From PALSA-555 sp963731625 (GTDB taxonomy: Bacteria; Actinomycetota; Acidimicrobiia; IMCC26256; PALSA-555), in contig CAVSWH010000015.1 of assembly GCA_963731625.1 (NCBI GenBank), positions 302,229-366,228 of the forward strand: a DNA stretch of 64,000 nucleotides, in the 5' to 3' direction. Position numbers and translations under genes: made by a program. The notes below the pieces were generated by a model that was given only the letters and a program-made list of their open reading frames with translations, ran no database searches and was not told the DNA's origin. Numbering within the stretch: position 1 is the stretch's first letter; each line of letters starts with the position of its first letter. This document shows, piece after piece, positions 51,192 through 59,453 of the stretch.

Positions 51192-51256
51192 AAGCGAGAC
51201 TATGAGCCTCGCGATCGGAGACATCGCGGCTCACGTGTGAGTTGCACGTTTGTGGG

Positions 51257-52009
51257 CTAACCCCAGCAATCGACCTCCTTCGTCGGCCAACCGATGCGTA
51301 CTTCCATTGACTGCGAGTAGTGAACCAGGGGATCACCGACTGGACCGGGCAAACCTGCGGCAACAAGAAGTTCATCGTGAAGTTCGAGGACTCGTGCACG
51401 CTGGAACTGCCACGGATTGTGGGAGGCTCGCGCGTGGCGAAGCCCAGTCCGTGGCGCACTGAACAATGCCCAACGAGCCGTCAGGAAATGATCCAGCTCG
51501 TGGAGCTCGTCAGATCGAAAAGGCTCGCCAATCTCGATCACAGCCGCGCTGGCAGCACCGGATGGCCCCGGCCATCTCCGACGGCACGAGTACGACATAG
51601 TCGAGCCAGAGCGCTCAATCGTCATCTTCGACCAGAAGTACGGCACCCGGTACGTCGACCTGGCGATGAGCACCGCTCCGAGTCGGGCGGCATCGAGCGA
51701 GAAGAACCAGACACCCCGCGTGCCGTCCTCACTCCGCACGTAGGTACGCAGATTTGTCTCAGCGAACCGAGTCATCCAAGGAACCGAGGAGACCCCGGGC
51801 AAACTGACGCGAAGGAAGAACGGGACCAAACCGACCCACGCCGTCCCGTCGAAGACCTCGACCTCTAGCTCTCGTGGCAGTAGACGCTGGACCACCGCTG
51901 CTTCGTACCGCCAGTGGAGAAAGGTCAACTCGTCCCATCGGTTCACCATCGCCGCGCGCTCGACTGGTGTACTGCAAACAGGCCCGTAGTGAAATGGGTC
52001 GTCTGGCAT
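51257..52009 (-). CDS. DUF2071 (YqjF-like) protein
   Basis: About 250 residues of the DUF2071 family, which has a fold related to acetoacetate decarboxylase. Visible signatures are WDELTFLHWRYEAAVVQRLLPRELEVEVFDGTAWVGLVPFF near residues 25-65, NLRTYVRSEDGTRGVWFFSLDA near 85, RVPYFWSKM, and a C-terminal VHYSQSMEVRIGWP. Enzymatic role is unknown. The start is ATG 52009 (MPDDPFHYG); the longer frame upstream overlaps a palindrome and the stress-protein gene. It converges with the secreted protein gene across the composite repeat. Confidence 0.85.
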   Translation of the reverse strand: MPDDPFHYGPVCSTPVERAAMVNRWDELTFLHWRYEAAVVQRLLPRELEVEVFDGTAWVGLVPFFLRVSLPGVSSVPWMTRFAETNLRTYVRSEDGTRGVWFFSLDAARLGAVLIARSTYRVPYFWSKMTIERSGSTMSYSCRRRWPGPSGAASAAVIEIGEPFRSDELHELDHFLTARWALFSAPRTGLRHARASHNPWQFQRARVLELHDELLVAAGLPGPVGDPLVHYSQSMEVRIGWPTKEVDCWG

Positions 52010-52042
52010 GAGGTCCTTCTGCTGTAGGCCGCCCAGTCGGGG

Positions 52043-52069
52043 TGACTCGCGATCATCTTGATCGCGAGG
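52043..52069. repeat. Palindrome family copy, CATCTTG-loop subtype
   Basis: Left arm GACTCGCGAT, right arm GATCGCGAGGC, centre CATCTT. It lies upstream of the DUF2071 gene and downstream of the stress-protein gene, on a same-strand junction. Confidence 0.8.
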
Positions 52070-52263
52070 CACGGGTCCGATGCCGAAGCTCGGCCTCACC
52101 CTGACCAGCCCCTCGGGCCACCCGCCCGTGGCGATCCGGACGGCGAGGAACTCGAAAATGAGCCAGCGCGGCGATGCGCGAGCCGGCGTGCTCTGTCGCG
52201 GGCTCGCCCGGCGACCCTCTGGTCGCTGCTCCAGGCCCGCGGACCGCCCATCGCGGCGAGCAC

Positions 52264-53124
52264 TTACCGCGGGATGATCGCGACCGGTACGTGCGAGTGC
52301 TGCAGGATCTGCAACGCGGTGCTGCCGAGCCGCAACCCGCGGAAGCCACCGGTCCCACGCGCGCCGAGCACTATGAGGTCCGGTTCCTCGATCGCTTCGA
52401 GCCGGCCGATGGCCTTGGCCGGCCAGCCTTGTGCCACCACGGTGTGCGTCACGAGTCCGCCCTCGTGCAGCGGCCCCGTCCACTCACGGCACTGCTGCTC
52501 GAGCCGCTGATGGGCCTCTTCCGGTTCCGGGCCGAGATGGGGCTGGTGGACGTGCACCGCCAAGACCTCGGCGGACAGCTCGCTCGCGAGCTGCGCGGCC
52601 CACTGCACCGCGGCCCCGCTGCCCGGCGACCCATCGATCCCGACGAGGAGGCGGGTCGGGACAGCCGTCGGCGCGCCCGTGGGAACCACAACGACGGGCA
52701 GCGTCGTGTGGTGCGCGACGGCGTGCGCCACATGGCCGAGATGCAGCGCCGGGTACCAGCCCGCACCCGCCGAGCCGAGGACGAGGAGGTCGGCGTGATA
52801 CGCCGAGGTGGCCTCGAGGAGCGCGACGCGTGGGTCACCCTCGATGGCCGCCGTCCGGTACGGCGCCCCCACCCTGCGGGCCGCTCGCCCCCAGCCGTTG
52901 TCGAGGAGCCGGCTGAGCTGCTCCCTGGTCGTCACGGCTTCTTCGGGCCCGGCGTCCCAGAGGCCAGGTTCGAGCACGCTCGCGACGACCAACTCGACGC
53001 CGAGCGTCCGGGACAGGTTCGCGGCCCACGCGACGCCACGCGCCGCGGATCCCGACCCGTCCGTCCCCACCAGCACGCATGCCACCGTGCCGTCCTCCTC
53101 GCCTCCGCTGGACCGGCTGGTCAT
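52264..53124 (-). CDS. Universal stress protein with two UspA domains
   Basis: About 286 residues with two tandem Usp domains, usual in actinobacteria. Domain 1 begins ACVLVGTDGSGSAARGVAWAANL and has the nucleotide loop GSAGAGWYPALHLGHVAHAV. Domain 2 begins TRLLVGIDGSPGSGAAVQWAAQL and has GARGTGGFRGLRLGSTALQI. Both loops keep the G-x2-G-x9-G(S/T)-like ATP-binding pattern. Such proteins respond to hypoxia, starvation or redox stress, often under DosR-like control. The start is ATG 53124 (MTSRSSGGEEDG); upstream codons read as Gly/Arg noise. Confidence 0.85.
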   Translation of the reverse strand: MTSRSSGGEEDGTVACVLVGTDGSGSAARGVAWAANLSRTLGVELVVASVLEPGLWDAGPEEAVTTREQLSRLLDNGWGRAARRVGAPYRTAAIEGDPRVALLEATSAYHADLLVLGSAGAGWYPALHLGHVAHAVAHHTTLPVVVVPTGAPTAVPTRLLVGIDGSPGSGAAVQWAAQLASELSAEVLAVHVHQPHLGPEPEEAHQRLEQQCREWTGPLHEGGLVTHTVVAQGWPAKAIGRLEAIEEPDLIVLGARGTGGFRGLRLGSTALQILQHSHVPVAIIPR

Positions 53125-53256
53125 TCTGGCCGCGTTCTCCCGCGCCGCACCACGCGGCGCCCGGCCATGCGCTCCCCCGGTCGGCCCCGGGCGACCGCTC
53201 GATCCGGCGCGAGAACCGCCCCGCATGCCGACGGGGGCGGGCTCCAAGGGCTAATT

Positions 53257-53415
53257 GACTCGCGGTCTGACCGACTGCGAGTCACCCGTTCGTTGACATC
53301 TTCACAGGGTTAACCCCGGAGCCACGGGGGCGCCGGGGAGGTCCATCGGTACACGTCGGCGCGCGTCAGGCCCCGAGCACGCACTCGAGGCCAGCGGGTC
53401 CCAGGATCGTGGGTC
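53257..53415. repeat. Composite repeat element, copy 2 (159 bp)
   Basis: The left palindrome is at 53257-53283 (GACTCGCGGT and ACTGCGAGTC). The core begins TTGACATCTTCACAGGGT at 53294 and has a CCCCGG/CCGGGG hairpin like copy 1. The right end is a degenerate palindrome with an eight-base insertion, ending GATCGTGGGTC. It lies between the stress-protein gene (start 53124) and the 3' end of the acyl-CoA dehydrogenase. Confidence 0.7.
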
Positions 53416-53452
53416 GGGGACTCCAGCGAACTGCCTTCGACCGGCATCCGAG

Positions 53453-54697
53453 TCAGTTGCCGAAGTCCCAACCAAGGCCGTCGTGGTAGCGGGCAAGGAT
53501 GTTTTTCGCTATGAGGATTTTGTGGACCTCGTCGGGTCCGTCGGCGAGGCGGAGCGTGCGGGCGCCCTGGTACATGGCGGCCAGGGGCAGGTCGCCCGAC
53601 ACTCCGGCGCCGCCCCATACCTGGATAGCTCGGTCGACGACACGGTGGTAAGCGGCCGGCACGAACACCTTGATGGCAGAGATGTCGGTGCGGGCGTCGC
53701 CGCTGGCGGCCATCACCTCCGCGCAGTGGATCGTCATCAGCCGCGCCGCCTGAATGTCGATATACGAATCCGCGATGAACCCCTGGATGAACTGCTTCGT
53801 CTCGAGCAGCCCACCATGCACCTCGCGGCTCAGCGACCTTTCCACCATCAGGTCAAACGCGCGGCACATCTGTCCTATGGAATTCATGCAGTGGTAAACG
53901 CGCCCCGCCCCGAGCCGATCTTGAGCAGCCTGGTGACCGCTGCCTCGGCTGCCAAGTTGGTTCTCCACCGGGACGCGCACGTTGTCGTAAATGATCTCGC
54001 AGTGGTCGGAGTCCTGACCCCACACTGTGATGCCCCGGACCACGTTCACGCCTGGTGTGTCGCGCGGAACGATGATCTGGGTCATACGCGAGTTGCGATC
54101 GCCTGCACCATCACCCTCCTCGGTACGGCACATCACAATGAAGAAATCGGCCCGTTTGCCGTTTGACGTGAACCACTTATGGCCGTTGATCAGCCACTCG
54201 TCGCCGTCACGCCGCGCCGTCGTCTGCAACGAGCGAGGATCCGAGCCGGCCGCGTCGGGTTCCGTCATCGAGAACCCCGACTCGAGCTTCCCCTCGATGG
54301 ACGGGATCAGCCACTTCTTCTTCTGCTCCTCGGTGCCGTACTTCAGGAGGATCGACTGGTTCCCCGAATTGGGCGCGACGACACCGAACAGCGAGGCGGC
54401 ACCTACCGCGTAGGCCAATACCTCGTTCATGTACGCGTGCTCAAGGAAATCGAGGCCCGCCCCGCCATACTCGGCGGGGAGGTGCGGCGCCCACAACCCC
54501 GCCTGTCTCACCCGCTCCTTGATGTGCTCCCGCAAGTGGCGCGACTCCTCGCGGTCAGCCTCGGTGAAACGCTGTCCCGACCGCCACCCCCACAACATGT
54601 TCTCGTTGGGGAGGATCTCGTCGTTGACGATCCGAGCGGTGAGTCGACGGATCTCGTTGATCCGGTCCGAAACAGTAGGAATGGGCTCGACACTCAT
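53453..54697 (-). CDS. Acyl-CoA dehydrogenase
   Basis: About 414 residues, FAD-dependent, catalysing the first step of beta-oxidation or a related desaturation. Marks include LWAPHLPAEYGGAGLDFLEHA near residue 66, SGFSMTEPDAAGSDP near 135 (FAD and substrate loop), INGHKWFTSNG near 168, and the C-terminal IQVWGGAGVSGDLPLAAMYQGARTLRLADGPDEVH, which replaces the usual Y-E-G-T end as in the ACAD10/11 type. The start is ATG 54697, forming an ATGA overlap with the stop of the upstream WS/DGAT gene, so the two are translated together. Confidence 0.9.
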   Translation of the reverse strand: MSVEPIPTVSDRINEIRRLTARIVNDEILPNENMLWGWRSGQRFTEADREESRHLREHIKERVRQAGLWAPHLPAEYGGAGLDFLEHAYMNEVLAYAVGAASLFGVVAPNSGNQSILLKYGTEEQKKKWLIPSIEGKLESGFSMTEPDAAGSDPRSLQTTARRDGDEWLINGHKWFTSNGKRADFFIVMCRTEEGDGAGDRNSRMTQIIVPRDTPGVNVVRGITVWGQDSDHCEIIYDNVRVPVENQLGSRGSGHQAAQDRLGAGRVYHCMNSIGQMCRAFDLMVERSLSREVHGGLLETKQFIQGFIADSYIDIQAARLMTIHCAEVMAASGDARTDISAIKVFVPAAYHRVVDRAIQVWGGAGVSGDLPLAAMYQGARTLRLADGPDEVHKILIAKNILARYHDGLGWDFGN

Positions 54698-56178
54698 CCG
54701 CATGGGTAACTCCTTCGCTCACCAACCGTCTCAGACGAACGGTCAGGCTCAGCGTTCCGCGGTCTGGGCTGTCCCATGGCGGAGAGTGCCGCGTCGCGCA
54801 ACTCCACTCCTGCATCTCTGGTCGCGTCCACAAGGGCCCAAGGATCGGGCACAAGGTCAGGACAGTAGACAAACCCGAGCCCGAGGAGATCTGTGTAGCT
54901 CATCGCGGTGATGTTCAGTCCCCCGCCGTCGAGGAGCGGCCCGATGGGGTAGATGGCGACGATCCGGGCTCCGGCCGTGTAGAGCACGTTGCGGGAGCCG
55001 ATCATGTTGGAGACGATGAGGTTGAAGATCGGCGGGTGCAGCTCGGCTAGCCGCAGCCTCGTGTAGGCACGGACGGCCGCTCCGAGCAACACCGGCGGGA
55101 GGAGGGCGGCGAGACGAAGAACGACATCCTGCCCGAGGATGTTGTGCATCTGCTTTGCGCCGCGGGTTGAGCCGGCGATGCGCTGGAGCCGCTCGAGGGG
55201 ATCGGTGATCTCGGTGGCGAGTGACGCGCCGATGACCGAGACCGCGTTGCCCTCGGTATGACCGCCGCCAGTTCGCATCGCGACGGGCACCTGCGCGACG
55301 AGCGGTCTGTCGGGGAGTTCTCCACGCCCGGTCAGATATCGTCGCAACCCACCCGCGCACACAGCCAGTACGACGTCATTGAGCTTGACCCCAGCCGCAT
55401 CCTTCACCGCTTGTAGCTCCGATAGGGGAAGGTCGCAGTAGGCGAACCCGCGCTGTCCGCTCAGGGCGTGGTTGAGCGACGTGCGGGGCGCCTGAAACGG
55501 CAGCGGCGACGATGGTGCAGCCTCGGTGCGCCGCAGCCTGGTGATCCCAATCCCGGATCGTGTGAGCCGTAACGCGGTCGCGGCCGTCCGGAGCGGCAGA
55601 CCGGCCAGGGAGCCTCCAGCCCGGGCGAGCAGTTCAAGATCGGAGGGCGCCGCCAGGTATTCGTCAGTGACCGGACCCCGGTCTCGGTCGAAGGGGGCGT
55701 CCGAACTGAGATCGCATAGCACCTCAAACAGACGGGTGGCGGCGACACCATCGAAGAGGGAGTGATGCGCCTTCACGAGCAGGGCCGCGTGCTCGCCGGC
55801 AAGTCCTTCAAGCAACCAGATCTCCCATAGTGGGCGGGAGCGGTCCAGTGGCCCGCCGAGGATCTGGCCTATGGCCTCGGCGACCTCGCGCCGACCGCCA
55901 GGCGAAGGGACAGTCGCGCGGTGGAGGTGCGCGCCGAGGTCGAGGTTCTCGTCGTCGACCCACAGGGGCCGATCGAGGCCCAGCGGAACGAGACGGAGCC
56001 GATGCCGGAACGGGCCCAGGTGTGCGAGGCGCGCAGCGAGCAGCTCGGCGAGCCGGTCAACGCCAAAAGCGGCCGGGCAGCTGGACGGGTCGAGCTCCAT
56101 GAGCGCGCCGACATTCATCGGCCACGTGGCCGATTCGGCGTACACGAAACCTGCGTCAAGGGCTCCGAGCCGTTTCAT
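54694..56178 (-). CDS. Wax ester synthase / diacylglycerol acyltransferase (WS/DGAT)
   Basis: A 494-residue acyltransferase that joins acyl-CoA to diacylglycerol or fatty alcohol for storage lipid, acting at the inner face of the membrane or on lipid bodies. The catalytic HHxxxDG is present as HHSLFDGV near residue 137; the start MKRLGALDAGFVYAE and the second-half VPVAMRTGGGHTEGNAVSV and NLIVSNMIGSRNVLYTAGARI are family marks. It is one of three WS/DGATs in the window and is coupled with an acyl-CoA dehydrogenase, linking lipid storage with turnover. Confidence 0.9.
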   Translation of the reverse strand: MKRLGALDAGFVYAESATWPMNVGALMELDPSSCPAAFGVDRLAELLAARLAHLGPFRHRLRLVPLGLDRPLWVDDENLDLGAHLHRATVPSPGGRREVAEAIGQILGGPLDRSRPLWEIWLLEGLAGEHAALLVKAHHSLFDGVAATRLFEVLCDLSSDAPFDRDRGPVTDEYLAAPSDLELLARAGGSLAGLPLRTAATALRLTRSGIGITRLRRTEAAPSSPLPFQAPRTSLNHALSGQRGFAYCDLPLSELQAVKDAAGVKLNDVVLAVCAGGLRRYLTGRGELPDRPLVAQVPVAMRTGGGHTEGNAVSVIGASLATEITDPLERLQRIAGSTRGAKQMHNILGQDVVLRLAALLPPVLLGAAVRAYTRLRLAELHPPIFNLIVSNMIGSRNVLYTAGARIVAIYPIGPLLDGGGLNITAMSYTDLLGLGFVYCPDLVPDPWALVDATRDAGVELRDAALSAMGQPRPRNAEPDRSSETVGERRSYPCG

Positions 56179-56285
56179 TGGTACCGTCCGTGTTCTCTGC
56201 CGAGCTCATTCTTGTCTAGCCAGGATGCCGGGGGGACGGAAGAGTCGAAGGTCCCGCGTCTCGATGTCATCGTCGGTGTTCGAGC

Positions 56286-56312
56286 GGCCCGCGGTCTGCT
56301 GAGCCGCGATCG
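56286..56312. repeat. Decayed palindrome copy, rightmost in window
   Basis: GGCCCGCGGT and GCCGCGATC with about four differences from the consensus. It lies upstream of the WS/DGAT gene, between it and the TreT-like gene. Confidence 0.45.
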
Positions 56313-56453
56313 AGCGCCGAGGTGGCCAACGGGCAGCCAACAGGCACTTCCAGGCAAGTGAACAAGGGCGTTCTTTAGTCCGATTATCGGGGCCCGCTCA
56401 TCAGTAACCACTAGCCTCAGTGCGACGGGTCCTCGTCTTCTGGTTTGGTAGCT

Positions 56454-57875
56454 GTGCGCCAAGTTGAGGTTGAAGCTCTTGCGCCTCAACGGCTCGAGTC
56501 GCTCATTGGGTCGGAGCGCACCGTGCGATTTCAGCAAACGGCGGCAACTACGCGTTCGATCCTGGCTGGCCGTCGAGTCTTGAATGTGAATTCCACCGCC
56601 ATTGGGGGTGGTGTCGCGGAGTTGTTGCAAACGCTGCTCGCTTATGCGCGCGGCGTCGGCATCGACACTCGCTGGGTGGTCATCGACGCGAAGGGCTCGT
56701 TCTTCGAGATCACGAAACGCGTGCACAACCGCATTTACGGTGCCGCTGGTGATGGAGGCCCGCTCGGGCCAGTTGAGCACGCGATCTACGAGGAGAACCT
56801 ACGTGCCAACCGCGGCGATCTCCTCTCCTTGGTGAAGCCGGGTGACATCGTTGTGCTGCATGACCCCCAGACCGCCGGGCTGGTTCGCGACATGCGTGCT
56901 GCTGGCGTGATCGTGGTGTGGCGCTGCCACATCGGGCGGGACGACTCGAACGGATACTCCGACGAGGGATGGGAGTTTCTTCGTCCCTATGTTGAGGACG
57001 CCGACGCGTTTGTGTTCAGCCGCGCCGAGTTCATTCCGCCATGGCTTGAGCGGGAGCGGGTCCAGGTGATTCCCCCGTCGATCGATCCGTTCTCGGCCAA
57101 GAACCAGGATCTTGACCGCAACTCCGTTCGCTCGATTCTGCAGTACGTCGGGCTGCTCGCTGGCGCCGCCGACCCACCCGTGGTTGGCTTCTCGCGCCGT
57201 GACGGGTCGCCAGGACGAATCGACCGAAGGGTCGACATCCTCCAAACCGGCCCTCCCCCGCCGCCAGACGCCCCCTTGGTGGTCCAGGTGTCCCGCTGGG
57301 ACCGCATGAAGGACATGGCGGGGGTTCTGCGCGGCTTCGTCGAACACGTCGAGGGCAAGTGGGACGCGCACCTCGCGCTGGTCGGTCCAGCGGTGCACGG
57401 CGTTGCCGACGACCCCGAAGCCAGCGAGGTGCTCGACGACTGCATCCGTACCTGGCAGATGCTGCCGGCCGACGCCCGAACCCGAGTACATCTCGCTTGC
57501 ATCCCGATGCACGATCCCGACGAAGGCGCCATGATCACGAACGCGCTCCAACAGCACGCCACCGTGATCACCCAAAAGAGCCTGGCCGAGGGCTTCGGGC
57601 TCACGGTCACCGAAGCAATGTGGAAGCGTCGCCCGATCGTGGCGAGCCGGATCGGCGGCATCGCCGACCAAATCACCGACCACGAGCACGGCCTCCTGAT
57701 CGACGATCCCACGAACCTCGATGCCTTCGGTCAGGCTGTGCAACTCCTCCTCGAGGATTCGTCGCTCGCCGCACGTCTCGCCGCGAAAGCCCATGAGCGC
57801 GTAGGTGACGAGTACCTCGGCGACCGGCACCTCGAGCGCTACGCCACGCTTTTTGCAACCTTGCACGAGCGCTAG
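56454..57875 (+). CDS. Trehalose synthase-like (TreT-type) GT4 glycosyltransferase
   Basis: About 473 residues. The sequence NSTAIGGGVAELLQTLLAYARGVGIDTRW near the N-terminus, HDPQTAGLVRDMR and WRCHIGRDDSN are marks of the trehalose-synthase (trehalose glycosyltransferase) group, which makes trehalose from NDP-glucose and glucose. The C-terminal Rossmann lobe has VVQVSRWDRMKDM and the donor-site Glu segment SLAEGFGLTVTEAMWKRRPIVASRIGGI. GTG 56454 is preferred; a TTG at 56445 is possible. With the GH15 trehalase-like enzyme at 3801 it may balance trehalose synthesis and breakdown (inference). Confidence 0.85.
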   Translation: MRQVEVEALAPQRLESLIGSERTVRFQQTAATTRSILAGRRVLNVNSTAIGGGVAELLQTLLAYARGVGIDTRWVVIDAKGSFFEITKRVHNRIYGAAGDGGPLGPVEHAIYEENLRANRGDLLSLVKPGDIVVLHDPQTAGLVRDMRAAGVIVVWRCHIGRDDSNGYSDEGWEFLRPYVEDADAFVFSRAEFIPPWLERERVQVIPPSIDPFSAKNQDLDRNSVRSILQYVGLLAGAADPPVVGFSRRDGSPGRIDRRVDILQTGPPPPPDAPLVVQVSRWDRMKDMAGVLRGFVEHVEGKWDAHLALVGPAVHGVADDPEASEVLDDCIRTWQMLPADARTRVHLACIPMHDPDEGAMITNALQQHATVITQKSLAEGFGLTVTEAMWKRRPIVASRIGGIADQITDHEHGLLIDDPTNLDAFGQAVQLLLEDSSLAARLAAKAHERVGDEYLGDRHLERYATLFATLHER

Positions 57876-57991
57876 CAACGCAGTTCGAGGCTCTCAACGC
57901 CCGTTCGACAACGCGGGCAGCGGGCGCCGGCTATCGCAGAGCCCACCATGGTCTGGCGGACGTGTCGGCGGGGTGTGGCAGCATCGAGGCC

Positions 57992-59293
57992 GTGCCGCTG
58001 GCCTTCTTCATCGTGAGCCTCATCGGCGCGGCCTTCACGTTCAATGCCCATCGGCCACGACTGCGCCAGAGTCACCTCGTCGTCCCCAGCTTCTTCGCCG
58101 GGTGGTTCACGACCGAGCTCGCCGTCCACCATCTGGCGTGGCAGGTCGTGGCCACCCTCGCGTTTGTCTGGGCGGGGGCGCTCACGGGCGTGCTGGGCTG
58201 GATCGGGCTGGCCATCACGCTGGTGTCCTGGGCTGGCCTGATCGCGATCTCGCTGCGCGCTCGCCACACGGGCGAGGTGATGGACGCCGCCCTCGACGCA
58301 GCGTTCCACCACGCCCCTTGGTCCGCCGCAGGATCGGGCGCCGCGGTCCCGCGGCCGCGCGGGCGTGCAGCGCGGCTCGTGCTTGCCTGGCCGAGGAGGC
58401 ACCGAGACGTCGAGGTTGTTCGGAACGTCCGGTACGCGCCGGGCGCGGGGCGCAAGCACTGTCTCGACGTGTACTGCCCCCGAGCAGGGGCGACGGGGGC
58501 GCCCGTCCTGCTCCAGATCCACGGTGGCGCCTGGGTCACCGGCGACAAGCGCGAGCAGGCCCTCCCGCTCATGTACCACCTCGCCGCACGGGGCTGGGTC
58601 TGCCTCTCGATCAACTACCGCCTCAGCCCGCGGGTCACGTTCCCCGATCATCTCGTCGACTGCAAGCTCGCGTTGCGTTGGGTGCGCGAGCACGTCGCCG
58701 ACTTCGGCGGCGACCCGGCGTTCGTGGCGGTGACGGGCGGCTCCGCGGGAGGCCACCTCGCGGCGCTGCTGGCGCTGACCCCGAACGACCCCGAGTACCA
58801 GCCGGGCTTCGAGAATGTCGACACGAGGGTGCAGGCCTGCGTGCCGCTCTACGGCATCTACGACTTCACCGGACGCTTCGGCGGGCGGGGGGAGGACGGT
58901 CTCGGCGGCTTCGGCGAACGCGTCGTCCTGCGGAAGAGCGTCGCCGAGGACCCTGAGGCGTTCGAGAAGGCATCGCCGATCAGCCAGGTGCGCGCGGACG
59001 CGCCACCCTTCTTCGTGGTCCACGGGACCCACGACTCGTTGGCGCCGGTGCTCGCCGCCCGAGCGTTCGCCGACGCCCTCCGTGCGGTCTCCCGCATGCC
59101 GGTGGGCTACGCGGAGCTCCCGGGCGCCCAGCACGCCTTCGAGGTGTTCCACTCCGTGCGGGCCGATCAGGTCGTGCTGGGAATCGCGTGCTTCCTGGAC
59201 GTCGTGCACCGCGTCGTGGCGGGCGTGGCGAGTCCCCGCGGGTCGGTGCCGGACGCGTCGGGCCATCAGCCGGCAGGCGAGCGCGCGGGCTAA
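57992..59293 (+). CDS. Alpha/beta hydrolase (HSL/LipQ-like esterase) with membrane N-terminus
   Basis: About 433 residues from GTG 57992. The first about 90 residues form three hydrophobic segments (PLAFFIVSLIGAAFTF, FFAGWFTTELAVHHLAWQ, WIGLAITLVSWAGLIAI), then a catalytic domain with the hormone-sensitive-lipase signature: QIHGGAWVTGDK (oxyanion), VTGGSAGGHLAALLAL (nucleophile Ser), GTHDSLAPVLAA (Asp) and PGAQHAFEVFHS (His). It probably hydrolyses lipid esters at the membrane. It lies upstream of two WS/DGAT genes, with a 160-nt gap holding a likely promoter. Confidence 0.85.
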   Translation: MPLAFFIVSLIGAAFTFNAHRPRLRQSHLVVPSFFAGWFTTELAVHHLAWQVVATLAFVWAGALTGVLGWIGLAITLVSWAGLIAISLRARHTGEVMDAALDAAFHHAPWSAAGSGAAVPRPRGRAARLVLAWPRRHRDVEVVRNVRYAPGAGRKHCLDVYCPRAGATGAPVLLQIHGGAWVTGDKREQALPLMYHLAARGWVCLSINYRLSPRVTFPDHLVDCKLALRWVREHVADFGGDPAFVAVTGGSAGGHLAALLALTPNDPEYQPGFENVDTRVQACVPLYGIYDFTGRFGGRGEDGLGGFGERVVLRKSVAEDPEAFEKASPISQVRADAPPFFVVHGTHDSLAPVLAARAFADALRAVSRMPVGYAELPGAQHAFEVFHSVRADQVVLGIACFLDVVHRVVAGVASPRGSVPDASGHQPAGERAG

Positions 59294-59428
59294 CGGACGC
59301 GTCCCACCGTCGGGCCTCAACGAGACCGGGTGCGATCCCCGCCGACCATGCGGCGCCGGCGTCGGTCAGCGGCGACAGGCGGCGCCGTGCGGGACGTTCG
59401 CCCCTGGTCGCCGGTCAGCGCTTGGGCT

Positions 59429-59434
59429 TACCCT
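59429..59434 (+). promoter_or_regulatory. -10 box upstream of WS/DGAT pair
   Basis: TACCCT, 20 nt before ATG 59454, with GAGGGGAGC as the ribosome site between. Confidence 0.35.
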
Positions 59435-59453
59435 CGCGCACGAGGGGAGCCTG

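Noticed and set aside
11022..53283. CRISPR array from the repeated palindromes
   Set aside because: Copies are dispersed singly between genes, without regular spacers and without cas genes.
11022..53283. Classical intrinsic terminators
   Set aside because: Stems are GC-rich but no T-run follows, and some copies lie in divergent gaps, so the simple label does not fit all copies.
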